From: JADJLQ01 sp034439915
GTDB taxonomy: Bacteria > Bacteroidota > Bacteroidia > Chitinophagales > Saprospiraceae
DNA length: 30,248 nucleotides
Direction of reading: 5' to 3'
NCBI GenBank assembly: GCA_034439915.1
Contig: JAWXBI010000059.1
Coordinates: 1-30,248 of the forward strand
Positions 7,752 to 15,067 of the stretch are shown piece by piece. The notes under the pieces are model-generated. The model was not told the DNA's origin, made no database searches, and worked only from the letters and a program-made list of their open reading frames with translations. The stretch's first letter is position 1; every line of letters begins with the position of its first letter. A program made the translations under genes and the position numbers.

Positions 7752-8576
7752 TCAGGCTCTTCCTTTTAACAATGCCTTCGCTTTGTTTAAATCCAGGAAG
7801 TAAATCATTTTGACGGTCAGATTATTGGTTTGTGGGATGCTCCAGGTATGGGCAAAATTGTCATTATACGTTTCCTGGCAAGATATTTCTGTGCCATGAC
7901 GTGACCATCTTCTAAAAACAATTTCATTTTCTCCATCATCGCCGGCGATTCCGTACTTGAGATCCAGCCCGTCACCAATGGTGCTTTGTCCGGCATAATT
8001 AATCCTGCCATCTATAGAAAACGGCGTATGGGTATACGTATTGGCGATATAAGGGGATAAAGACAATCTCAAAGGGGGTTGATTATTTTCCAGCCCGGTT
8101 ATTAAATCACCACATTGAAATACCATGCCATCTACTTTAGGATCAATGGTCTGACAGGAACCGGATTCACCAAACCTTTTAATATGTCTTGAAAACTGAA
8201 GACCCCAGGTTTGATTTTTTATTTTTGGGAAATGCAAAGCCATATAGGGAATTTTCATTTCCACTGCCCATCCGGCTTTTTGAATGAGTACCGCGCTTTC
8301 CCAAATCGCATCCCAGCTATAGTCGATTTTGGTCCAGCTATTTCCATTGCCCATAGCTACAAAAGGGGTAGGTTCCAATGCGATAAACTGACTGGCTGAA
8401 GGAATATTTGCCCATAATACATCATTCCACCTTCCATCAATTTTGGGACTGGCCTGCACTTTGGTGGCCACGTATTGTCTTCTCGATGCGGTATTGGCTC
8501 TAATTAGCCTGTCCGCTGGATTTGCTCTGGACTCCAGAACGATTGAAAGAAGACAGATTAAAAAAAGATATTTCAT
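7752..8576 (-). CDS. Shortened DUF5916/CBM9-like exported protein (probable internal-deletion remnant)
   Basis: 274 residues with a Sec signal (MKYLFLICLLSIVLESRA). Residues 35-65 (VQASPKIDGRWNDVLW) are the start of the CBM9-like domain that opens DUF5916 proteins. From about residue 85 the chain jumps to WDAIWESAVLIQKAGWAVEMKIPY and WGLQFSRHIKRF, which normally lie roughly 100 residues further on. LDLKYGI, the start of the C-terminal outer-membrane-barrel-like region, is followed almost at once by an ending that finishes the chain. Full-length members have about 700-850 residues. The frame stays open, so two or more in-frame deletions are the simplest reading. The ATG at 8576 is chosen because the signal peptide begins there. 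A strong terminator follows. Confidence 0.65.
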   Translation of the reverse strand: MKYLFLICLLSIVLESRANPADRLIRANTASRRQYVATKVQASPKIDGRWNDVLWANIPSASQFIALEPTPFVAMGNGNSWTKIDYSWDAIWESAVLIQKAGWAVEMKIPYMALHFPKIKNQTWGLQFSRHIKRFGESGSCQTIDPKVDGMVFQCGDLITGLENNQPPLRLSLSPYIANTYTHTPFSIDGRINYAGQSTIGDGLDLKYGIAGDDGENEIVFRRWSRHGTEISCQETYNDNFAHTWSIPQTNNLTVKMIYFLDLNKAKALLKGRA

Positions 8577-8691
8577 AATAACGCCGTAAAAAGAAGTGGA
8601 TTTAAAATTTATGGTTTGCAGCCAGTCAAGAGTTGAAGTAAGTTTATACATTAATTTACCGGACAAAAATAGAATTCATCTTTTCCATTCG

Positions 8692-8710
8692 TTCACCCCA
8701 AATGGGTGAA
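8692..8710. promoter_or_regulatory. Perfect 7-bp inverted repeat upstream of the DUF5916-like gene
   Basis: TTCACCC (8692-8698) and GGGTGAA (8704-8710) form a perfect dyad with a five-base spacer, 116 bp upstream of the ATG at 8576. It has no T-run, so an operator is more likely than a terminator, but no regulator is known. Confidence 0.3.
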
Positions 8711-8872
8711 ACAAATCATTTCGTCTATTAATTAATTGTTAATCTATAGAGTCTGGTAAAAATGAATAACAGTATAACTTCAGGACGATAAAATGGTTAC
8801 AGGTTTTAACACCTGCTCATTTGTTTTCATTCTATTCGATTCAAAAGATGTTTAAAAATAAATCTATCACCG

Positions 8873-9610
8873 TCAATTTTTCCGGAGATACACATTGCCG
8901 TATTTGGATTTAAAACTGTATTTGGTTCCGCGTCCGGGTTTGGCCATGACTTCCGTGTGAAAGTCCTTTTGTTTTAATCCCTCGCCTGAAAACTTAATAC
9001 TGAGATTGGAATAAATAGAACCATAATCGGTGGAAGCAAATAATTCACCTATGGCGGAAGTATGAAGAGCCGCATCTACACCTCCATACGTGGACATCGC
9101 AGTAAATGGCATGGTTTGATTGAGTTCTTTGACCTCGACCACGCCGTATATGGATTTGACTACGGTGGCCATGTTCATAGGGACTTTGATATCCAGTACG
9201 ATTTCTACGTCGTGTCCCCAACTGGTCATATCAAAACCACCCCCCTTTTCATTTTTGTATTTTTCAAATTCGGATTTGTTTTTAAAGACCAGGGTTTCTC
9301 CATTTCGCCTCACGGTAATGCGTTGGGGAAGGTCTTTGATTTTCGGTATTTCCCCCTTGACGGCAACCCGGTCCGCGGTGACTATGGAAGTGAGCTGAAA
9401 GGCATCATCGTTTTCCCCCCCGTTGATGAGTACGGTACCGGTGATGGAGATTTCATTTTTGTTCCAGCTACTGACCCGGATCAGATTGGGGTAATCAAAA
9501 TTAAAATCGATGCTTTGACCTGAAGTTACAGGGATGGTTTTGTTGATGGAGGTTTGCGCAGTGCACATCAAACTCCAGCCCAGGAAGCCCAGAGCTAAAA
9601 AATTTCTCAT
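8873..9610 (-). CDS. Exported DUF4097-like beta-repeat (adhesin-like) protein, last gene of ECF operon
   Basis: 245 residues with a Sec signal ending at CTAQ (residue 19). The mature part is beta-rich with spaced aromatic-glycine turns: KSIYGVVEV, MSTYGGVDA, STDYGSIYS and SKYGNVYLRKN. These are about 20 residues apart and mark the repeating strands of DUF4097-like proteins (putative auto-transporter adhesin head-like beta-helix). The role is unknown; the protein is likely periplasmic or surface-bound. It is a paralogue of the gene upstream: both share this turn pattern and end in YLRK. Sixty-seven bases separate them, in the same operon as the sigma and anti-sigma genes, so it is probably an output of or a sensor for that regulon. 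Confidence 0.75.
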   Translation of the reverse strand: MRNFLALGFLGWSLMCTAQTSINKTIPVTSGQSIDFNFDYPNLIRVSSWNKNEISITGTVLINGGENDDAFQLTSIVTADRVAVKGEIPKIKDLPQRITVRRNGETLVFKNKSEFEKYKNEKGGGFDMTSWGHDVEIVLDIKVPMNMATVVKSIYGVVEVKELNQTMPFTAMSTYGGVDAALHTSAIGELFASTDYGSIYSNLSIKFSGEGLKQKDFHTEVMAKPGRGTKYSFKSKYGNVYLRKN

Positions 9611-9677
9611 AATTAAAAATTGAATTCCTTGAAAAAATAGAAAGTCGGAATAAGGGATGTTCTTTCGTGTTTCCTGA

Positions 9678-10460
9678 TTACTTTTTTCTGAGGTAAATCT
9701 TACTGTAATCGGAACGCAGGTCCAGTTTTAATCCGCCTCCATTGATTTTACCCAGGACTTTATTGCTGCTCATATTGACCATCTCACCGTCTTTGTCTGT
9801 CGTTGTTTTGGTCAGTTCGATTTTAAATTCGGGTGCCACAAACATTTCACCATAAGAGGTTTTCATGCTTAGGTCCGCTTTAAGGGTAGCTGGTAAACTG
9901 ACATCGACGGTGCTGTAAATGGAGATCAGGGAAATAGGGCCTTTGACATTGGATGAAAAATCGGCATCGATTGAACTGTAGATGGTCTTTACCGTAGCGG
10001 GGCCGGTCACGTTTTCTAATTCCACGCCATTGTAAGTAGCTGAAATTTCAAGCTCATTTTCGAGGTTTACAAAACGGGCTTTGCCACCGTATTGAGATTC
10101 GTATTCATAGGATACGATGACTCCTTTAGGGACCAGGATTTTAATCGCCGGGGATTTAGTTTTGTTCAATTGATTGACCACTACCGCTTCGGTTTTATTG
10201 GAAACATTGATACCCAGACCGGTATTGTCTTCCATACCAGACCCGTTGATAGCCACTAATCCGACAGCCCGCTCATCTTTCTCATGGCGTGCATCTTTGG
10301 AAGAAAAAATAATTTCATTGCCCGCGTGGCTTTCTACCGTCACACTGCCAATATGCAGCTCAAGCCGGCCGGTAGATTTCTGGACTTTATATTCCTGAGC
10401 CTTCAGAGTCACCAGGTTTACGATCAACGCGAGAGAGAGTATGAATTTTAAAGTATTCAT
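9678..10460 (-). CDS. Exported DUF4097-like beta-repeat protein
   Basis: 260 residues with a Sec signal (cleavage likely after NLVTLKAQ, residue 22). Repeated turns ESQYGGKAR, SATYNGVELE, KTIYSSIDAD, ISIYSTVDVS, MKTSYGEMF and RSDYSKIYLRKK occur roughly every 20-25 residues, as in DUF4097-like beta-helical proteins. It is related to the downstream gene and likely arose by duplication. It lies 50 bp after the anti-sigma/HEAT gene on the same strand, so the four genes are read as one operon. Possible roles are a cell-envelope structural protein or a ligand that controls the anti-sigma factor; the sequence does not decide. Confidence 0.75.
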   Translation of the reverse strand: MNTLKFILSLALIVNLVTLKAQEYKVQKSTGRLELHIGSVTVESHAGNEIIFSSKDARHEKDERAVGLVAINGSGMEDNTGLGINVSNKTEAVVVNQLNKTKSPAIKILVPKGVIVSYEYESQYGGKARFVNLENELEISATYNGVELENVTGPATVKTIYSSIDADFSSNVKGPISLISIYSTVDVSLPATLKADLSMKTSYGEMFVAPEFKIELTKTTTDKDGEMVNMSSNKVLGKINGGGLKLDLRSDYSKIYLRKK

Positions 10461-10510
10461 GTTGTGATAGATTTGTTTGGAAATAAAAAAAAAGGTTAAA
10501 GAATATGTAT

Positions 10511-11278
10511 TTAAGTTAACTTGAATATGCCTTTGTAAGCCTCATCCTTTACTGCTTTGACCGGGTTGTTTTGGCGGGTGAGGCGTTCTAAATCAGCAAG
10601 AATGGATTTTTCTTTCATCTGTACCAGGAACTGAATGAGCGCAATCTGGATGACCGGGTCTTTTTGATGCGTCAGGGATTTAATCAGTAGTTGTTTCACA
10701 TTTGGTTCATGATAAAACCGGCTCAAGGCCTCCAGGGCTGCGAGCCTGACATTGGAACTACCATCGCTTTCCATGGCAAAGGCCAGGGCTTCAATGATTT
10801 CGTCGTCTGCAGCGGACAGGGTATTGGTTGCATATACGCCTAACATCCTTTGACTGGCAGATTGATCATCTTTCAATTGATGCAGCATCAATTGTTTGGT
10901 TTGTTTTAGCTCAAGTTGTAGCCGGGCCAATTCGTGTTTTTGATCCAATGAAGATTGGACCATCCACCACGCACCTCCGGCAAGGATCAATACAAGGACA
11001 GATGCTGCTATTCGATAAAGATGGATTCCGGATAATGTCCTTGTTTTGGGTTTGGAGTCGCGTGCTTCCAGCCAGGATTCAAATCGTTGAGTCATTTTTC
11101 CGGAGGGCACTTCGGGCAGAGGTTGTTCCATCTGGCGAAGGAGCTGCTGGATTTGTTGATATTCAGCATAGAGGTTGGGATCATTATCCAACCATTCCCG
11201 GATTTCGACTTTTTCTGTTTCGGATAACCGGCCATCGATAAAGGCGATGAGTTTTTCAGTTATATTTTCTTGTTCCAT
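10511..11278 (-). CDS. Membrane anti-sigma factor with C-terminal HEAT-like repeats
   Basis: 255 residues. The N-terminus (1-75) resembles the cytoplasmic anti-sigma part: LIAFIDGRLSETEKVEIREW, then a helix beginning NDPNLYAEYQQI. The zinc-binding His/Cys set of the ZAS type is absent. A single membrane helix spans about 88-107 (IAASVLVLILAGGAWWM). After a short coiled coil (115-135) come HEAT-like helical repeats, for example VRLAALEALSRF and VIQIALIQFLVQM (about 175-250), predicted to face the periplasm. It starts 6 bp after the sigma gene stop, the usual arrangement for an ECF sigma and its inhibitor. The HEAT domain probably senses or binds an envelope partner, perhaps the DUF4097 proteins (inference). 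Confidence 0.75.
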   Translation of the reverse strand: MEQENITEKLIAFIDGRLSETEKVEIREWLDNDPNLYAEYQQIQQLLRQMEQPLPEVPSGKMTQRFESWLEARDSKPKTRTLSGIHLYRIAASVLVLILAGGAWWMVQSSLDQKHELARLQLELKQTKQLMLHQLKDDQSASQRMLGVYATNTLSAADDEIIEALAFAMESDGSSNVRLAALEALSRFYHEPNVKQLLIKSLTHQKDPVIQIALIQFLVQMKEKSILADLERLTRQNNPVKAVKDEAYKGIFKLT

Positions 11279-11284
11279 AGGGTT

Positions 11285-11812
11285 CTATTTGGATTCCAGT
11301 TGAAAAAATGAGGTCCTGAGTTTTTCAATCGCCCGGAAGACTTTTACTTTGACATGGGTTTCCGTGATACCCAGGATAGCTGCAGCTTCATGGTATTTTA
11401 ACTTCTGAAAACGGGTCAGTACCAGGATTTCACGGTCTTCTGCAGGAATATTCGCCAGCGCCTGGTGAAGGCGTTCGTCCTGTTCCTGCTGGTCTTGTTC
11501 ATTGTGGTCGCAAAGGTGTTGGTAAGGTGCCATATCGGTATATACCAGGGTTTTCTTTTGTTGGGTATGATCCAGAAAACTGTTCCGGGCTATCCGGAAA
11601 ATCCAGGATTCAAAGTTCATTTCCGGATTAAAACTGTTTTTATACTGAATCATTTTGATGAACACATTTTGTGTCAGGTCTTCCGCCAAATGATAATCGC
11701 CGCTCATTTTTCCCAGGTAATGGTAAATTTTGCGATGGTATTTCTGAAATAATAATGCAGCTTGAGAGAGGTCGCCCTCTTTGACCTTTTGCATTACTAC
11801 CCCGTCTGACAT
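11285..11812 (-). CDS. ECF-type RNA polymerase sigma factor
   Basis: 175 residues from the ATG at 11812. Region 2 spans roughly 20-85 (LLFQKYHRKIYHYL, then DYHLAEDLTQNVFIKM, and FESWIFRIARNSFLDH). Region 4 is at about 120-170 (IPAEDREILVLTRFQKLKYHEAA followed by the helix-turn-helix LGITETHVKVKVFRAIEKLR). It would direct RNA polymerase to a small envelope regulon and be held by the membrane anti-sigma factor encoded next. A TTG or CTG-type upstream extension to 11881 is open, but it adds 23 residues with no homology. It is the first gene of the operon 11812-8873 and is likely autoregulated, as is common in this family. Confidence 0.93.
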   Translation of the reverse strand: MSDGVVMQKVKEGDLSQAALLFQKYHRKIYHYLGKMSGDYHLAEDLTQNVFIKMIQYKNSFNPEMNFESWIFRIARNSFLDHTQQKKTLVYTDMAPYQHLCDHNEQDQQEQDERLHQALANIPAEDREILVLTRFQKLKYHEAAAILGITETHVKVKVFRAIEKLRTSFFQLESK

Positions 11813-11941
11813 AAGATCCTGTACTGGTTGTATCTTCTGAAATGAATACAGTAAATTAACACAATGGTTACAGGTGAGCAATAAAAAATTTTAAAGAAAT
11901 TTTAATATCAATAAAAAAAGTATTTTAATTCTTGCGTAACA

Positions 11942-11984
11942 ATATGCCTTAAAACTATTGCAGTGCAAGGGTTTTAAGGCATAT
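11942..11984. promoter_or_regulatory. Nested palindrome upstream of the ECF operon
   Basis: ATATGCCTTAAAAC (11942-11955) is exactly the reverse complement of 11971-11984. Inside the loop TTGCA-G-TGCAA forms a second perfect dyad on the same centre. Almost the whole 43 bp is therefore one interrupted palindrome. It lies 130 bp upstream of the sigma ATG and about 370 bp upstream of the plus-strand gene. Confidence 0.6.
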
Positions 11985-12257
11985 ATAATTTAGGATAAAT
12001 AAAAGGATATCATCGTATAAAGAATAATTTTAGTCGAATAATTCTATCGTTTCGGGAAGAAACTATTGACAAACAAGCAACCTTTAGTGTAACATTGTTC
12101 TCATTCTTCGCATCTGACTCATCTAAATCGGGGACAGAACGGTCAAAAAGAATCTGCGGTACATTGAAAAGCTAAACGCAGATTGGCTCTGATCTTACGA
12201 TAAGACTCCACACTAAATTTTAGAAAAGAAAAACTAAATCTGTGCATCAGTCAACCT

Positions 12258-12299
12258 AATCCACCAGGGCAGCTTATGTCCTGACGGTAACGGTGGATT
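12258..12299 (+). promoter_or_regulatory. Hairpin in the leader of the 12355 gene
   Basis: AATCCACC (12258-12265) pairs with GGTGGATT (12292-12299), with an inner CAGG/CCTG step. It ends 55 bp before the ATG and has no T-run, so it could be an operator or a leader RNA structure rather than a terminator. Confidence 0.35.
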
Positions 12300-12354
12300 G
12301 TACATAGCTCTGAAAATTATTTTATTCAATAACCTTATATAAAATCCTATTATT

Positions 12355-12933
12355 ATGAAAATCCTGTTTTTAGTAGTCTTAGTTGCCGCGGTGAATACCG
12401 GGTTATTTGCAGCTGATCTCCCCGTAAGGATCATGGCCAGCAGCAAGTTGATTATTATTGAAAAAGATCAATGGAAAGCCCCATCTATTGAAATTACGAT
12501 CAGCGAGGCGAATGGTAATGTATTGGTGCATGAAAACATCAAAAAATCAACCAGGTATAACCTCAAACATGTACCGGATGGCAATTATATCCTGGAAATC
12601 GAAGACAACCAGAAAGTCAAAATTCAACAATTGGCCATTCAACAAGGCAGTTTGCTGAGCGAAGGGGTTAGTACCATTTACAAACCCGTGATAAGAACCC
12701 AGGACGGAAAGCTTGACTTAAACCTGATGGCTCAGGGGCAGGATGCCGTCATCACCATCCGCAACAGCGACAACCGGGCCACCTTTACGGAGCACATCAA
12801 AAATGAAGTGAGTGTTACACGCCGGTTTAATCTCGAAGAATTGGAACCCGGTGAATATTATATCGATGTTGCTATCTCGGGTAAAACGTTTACCCGGCTA
12901 ATTTCAAAGTCTTCAAATGCTATTCTGCTTTAA
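12355..12933 (+). CDS. Exported protein with two beta-sandwich-like repeats, unknown function
   Basis: 192 residues with a clear Sec signal (MKILFLVVLVAAVNTGLFAA). The mature part has two similar segments of about 75 residues. Each has a strand ITI(S/R), then a polar turn, N-x-K, and LEP/VPDGNYI-type turns: KHVPDGNYILEIED (about 62-75) and EELEPGEYYIDVAIS (about 162-176). This resembles the beta-sandwich found in DUF3244 and in type IX secretion sorting domains of Bacteroidota, but the chain does not end in the usual sorting signal. No enzyme motif is seen. It is probably periplasmic and monocistronic, with a terminator about 145 bp downstream. Confidence 0.6.
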   Translation: MKILFLVVLVAAVNTGLFAADLPVRIMASSKLIIIEKDQWKAPSIEITISEANGNVLVHENIKKSTRYNLKHVPDGNYILEIEDNQKVKIQQLAIQQGSLLSEGVSTIYKPVIRTQDGKLDLNLMAQGQDAVITIRNSDNRATFTEHIKNEVSVTRRFNLEELEPGEYYIDVAISGKTFTRLISKSSNAILL

Positions 12934-13077
12934 ACAACGCAGTCATACCATTGGTCAACAGTAAGGCTTCTTGCATAGGAAAACTGGTATTAACCCCTTA
13001 CTGTTTATTTTTAATTATTCGGATGACCCCGGACAAGACTAAATTTTCCCTTATCCAATTTCGAATGAAATCAAATG

Positions 13078-13108
13078 ACCCCTGGAGCCTGGCTCACAGG
13101 GGTTTTTG
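13078..13108 (+). terminator. Intrinsic terminator between convergent genes
   Basis: ACCCCTG (13078-13084) and CAGGGGT (13097-13103) form a GC-rich seven-pair stem around a 12-base loop, followed by TTTTT. It suits the plus-strand gene ending at 12933 and may also stop minus-strand transcription from the facing gene. Confidence 0.6.
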
Positions 13109-13120
13109 ATTTTCGATCTT

Positions 13121-14032
13121 TTACCTTTTCTTGCGGTTTAATGTAGAGCGGGTTTTAGTAGCCTTTACTTTTGTATTTCCCTTTTTACCGGAGACCGTCG
13201 TCCTGGTTTTGGTTGCTTTAACCTGGTGATTCCCTCTGCCGGCCGTGACTGTCGTTTTGGTCCGGTTGACCCGGTGGTTATTTACCGCAGCATGGTGCCT
13301 CGTCCTCACGGTTACTGAACTGACCCGGACCGGTGTATAGACTCTGTGCGCCCTTACGACCCGATGTACCGGTGATACTATATACCCGGTCCGGTAATGC
13401 ATTCTAAAAGGGTGAAATACATGCCATCCCAGGGGACGCCAGGGTCTCCACCAACCGGGGTAATTTCCCCAACGCCAGGGGGAGACCCAAGGTCGGTATA
13501 GCGGAGCATAAATAAATCGGACAGAAGGCCAATACCAGACATTCACGATCAGGGCTTCATCCATTGAAACCGAAGGGCCCTTTTTTGATTTTATTGCATC
13601 TTCTTCTTCCTGCGGTTCCACGATCACCGCATCGCCATAAATTTCTTCATCTCCTATAATTTGAAGGACAGCTGATTCCTTGCCATCCTGTTCGATTTCA
13701 ATGACGGCGATATCCTGGTTTTCAGACGATGATACGGTCGCTTGCAATACGAGGGCATGGACATCTTTATCCATATGATCAATGACTTTTATATAATCAA
13801 TTTCGCCGTCTCCATTAAGATCCAGATTGTTGACGTGGTTGTTTTCAGAATTAAGCAGTTTTTCAAACTCTTCCGGGGAACTGGCTTTTTTGAATAGCTC
13901 CAGGGCGCCTTCGAGACTAAAATCATCCCCGGGAAGTCCTGTGGAATCCGTTTTAACGGAAGATTGAGAAAAAAGGGGACTGAGGGTAAACAATAAGCCC
14001 ACAGTCAGCCAAAGATTTGATGTTGTTTTCAT
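13121..14032 (-). CDS. Exported protein with EF-hand-like loop, Trp-rich middle and basic repeat tail
   Basis: 303 residues with a Sec signal (cleavage after PLFSQ, residue 23). An EF-hand/dockerin-like calcium loop is seen at 71-82 (DLNGDGEIDYIK, Asp71, Asn73 and Asp75 in place). After a beta-rich domain comes a Trp/Pro/Tyr-rich stretch (about 165-215; WYWPSVRFIYAPLYRPW, then several more W and H). The last 50 residues hold three copies of a basic unit of about 17 residues: VNRTKTTVTAGRGN, VKATKTRTTVSGKKGN, VKATKTRSTLNRKKR. The tail is strongly positive and might bind nucleic acid, anionic polysaccharide or lipid. I do not recognise a named family, although proteins of this build occur in Bacteroidota. 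It is monocistronic. Confidence 0.65.
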   Translation of the reverse strand: MKTTSNLWLTVGLLFTLSPLFSQSSVKTDSTGLPGDDFSLEGALELFKKASSPEEFEKLLNSENNHVNNLDLNGDGEIDYIKVIDHMDKDVHALVLQATVSSSENQDIAVIEIEQDGKESAVLQIIGDEEIYGDAVIVEPQEEEDAIKSKKGPSVSMDEALIVNVWYWPSVRFIYAPLYRPWVSPWRWGNYPGWWRPWRPLGWHVFHPFRMHYRTGYIVSPVHRVVRAHRVYTPVRVSSVTVRTRHHAAVNNHRVNRTKTTVTAGRGNHQVKATKTRTTVSGKKGNTKVKATKTRSTLNRKKR

Positions 14033-14242
14033 ACGATGTTTGATTAAAGCATTTATGATTGGATCATTCCCGAACCAAATAGTTTAATTGGTGATACAAT
14101 TTTGTTATTTATTGATGAAAACTCCCTCACCCTAAGGGGTAATTTTTATCTAAACCCAAACCCCAACCCAGCATAACAATTCGTTCAGGTTGAATTTATC
14201 CCGGTAAAACTATATTATATTATCTTTATTTTTTTGAAAAAT

Positions 14243-14281
14243 GCCGGGTAGCCCAGCAGCAGTGCCACTGATTCGTCCGCC
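14243..14281 (+). pseudogene. Decayed 5' half of a tRNA-Thr
   Basis: GCCGGG, a TAGCcCAG block and ACTGATTCGT (14267-14276) follow the order of the intact tRNA-Thr(CGT) located about 100 bp downstream, with a net two-base deletion before the anticodon arm. The 3' half and the stem complement are missing, so this is a degenerate copy. Confidence 0.45.
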
Positions 14282-14346
14282 GGCCACACTAAATTTTAAA
14301 AAATAGGAAAGAAAAGTCTTTTCAGATAATTATAAAGAGACCAAAA

Positions 14347-14419
14347 GCCGGGATAGCTCAGTTGGTAGAGCAACTGATTCGTAATCAGTAGGCCGAGGGT
14401 TCAAGTCCCTTTCCCGGCT
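14347..14419 (+). tRNA. tRNA-Thr (anticodon CGT)
   Basis: 73 nt fold as a standard cloverleaf. The acceptor stem is GCCGGGA/TCCCGGC. The D-arm contains AGCTCAGTTGGTAGAGC. The anticodon stem ACTGA/TCAGT holds the loop TTCGTAA with anticodon CGT (reads ACG, Thr). The T-arm is GAGGG-TTCAAGT-CCCTT. Discriminator base T; the CCA end is not encoded. Confidence 0.95.
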
Positions 14420-14454
14420 CTGAATAATAGGAAAGACGCCAAAGCAAGCGGCCG

Positions 14455-14484
14455 GGCCGAGGGTTCAAGTCCCTTTCCCGGCTC
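14455..14484 (+). repeat. Exact 30-bp copy of the tRNA-Thr 3' end
   Basis: The 30 bases at 14391-14420 (variable loop, T-arm and 3' acceptor half of the tRNA) recur exactly at 14455-14484, 64 bp downstream. The 5' half is absent. Such direct repeats are left by integration into a tRNA gene or by a collapsed tandem tRNA array. Confidence 0.8.
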
Positions 14485-14504
14485 AAATTCAATGAAGATA
14501 AATT

Positions 14505-14604
14505 AAAGAATGAAAAAATGAAGATGCGGTGGCGTTGATGTTTAAGTGGGCCGCATCAAAAGAATGAAAGAATGAAAAAATGAAAGAATGAAAAAATGAA
14601 CGAA
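14505..14604 (+). repeat. GAATGAAAAAATGAAA tandem repeat and short hairpin before the DUF1801 gene
   Basis: Units of GAATGAAAAAATGAA are seen at 14506-14521 and about two and a half times at 14561-14604. Between them GATGCGG (14523-14529) pairs with CCGCATC (14551-14557). The last unit runs to three bases before the ATG at 14607, so the repeat supplies the purine-rich leader. Confidence 0.55.
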
Positions 14605-14606
14605 TC

Positions 14607-15020
14607 ATGAGCATTGATTTAAATGCACTCGACAAATATTATTTGCAGCAGGAAGAACCCATTAAAAGCTGTTTATTTGCTTTAAGGGCAATTGTACTTT
14701 CTCAGGATCCGGATATCACCCATGAATTGAAATACGGGATGCCTTTTTTTTCTTATCATGGAAAAATGTTTTGTTATTTATGGGTTCATAAAAAACTCCA
14801 TCGCCCTTATCTCGGCATGGTAGAAGGTATACGGCTGGACCACCCAGACCTCATGCAGGAAAAACGATCGCGAATGAAAATCATGTTGTTTGACCCGAAT
14901 AAAAACTTACCTTTGAAGACCATCGTAACCATACTACAGCAGGCATTGAATTTCTATAAAAAAGGGGTGATTAAAACCGGAAAACGTCAACGTGCCAAAT
15001 TTGTTTTCAGGGAAAGTTAA
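14607..15020 (+). CDS. DUF1801 (YdhG-like) protein
   Basis: 137 residues, no signal peptide, predicted cytoplasmic. The pattern LDKYYLQQEEPIKSCLFALR, then ELKYGMPFFSYHGKMFCYLW and PYLGMVEGI, is that of the DUF1801 fold (YdhG/YyzF-like). The function of this family is not established; some members are linked to stress or iron. The last third is basic (KKGVIKTGKRQRAKF). Expression may depend on the slippage-prone leader repeat just upstream. It stands alone and precedes the sialate esterase by 100 bp. A second, different DUF1801-like gene is at 28453. Confidence 0.85.
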   Translation: MSIDLNALDKYYLQQEEPIKSCLFALRAIVLSQDPDITHELKYGMPFFSYHGKMFCYLWVHKKLHRPYLGMVEGIRLDHPDLMQEKRSRMKIMLFDPNKNLPLKTIVTILQQALNFYKKGVIKTGKRQRAKFVFRES

Positions 15021-15067
15021 ATTTAGTGGTAAATACATCAATAAATAACCTCGGGGCTCCATAGTCA

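Larger units (their letters stand above)
11813..12354. other. Divergent intergenic region with several inverted repeats
   Basis: 542 bp between the sigma operon and an exported-protein gene contain no supported gene. They hold a 43-bp nested palindrome (11942-11984), an 8-bp dyad at 12151-12158/12177-12184 and another at 12258-12265/12292-12299. They also hold the 15-mer CCACACTAAATTTTA at 12208-12222, which recurs at 14284-14298 beside the tRNA. Confidence 0.5.

Noticed and set aside
8799..8814. CAGGT/ACCTG hairpin as terminator of the ECF operon
   Set aside because: The stem has only five pairs and the following T-run is poor, so it was not listed.
11813..11881. Longer start for the sigma factor
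   Set aside because: The extension is open but gives no sigma-factor homology; the ATG at 11812 starts just before region 2 as usual.
12208..14298. 15-bp match CCACACTAAATTTTA at 12208 and 14284 as a mobile-element end pair
   Set aside because: The match is short and AT-rich, both copies point the same way, and no transposase or target duplication is seen.
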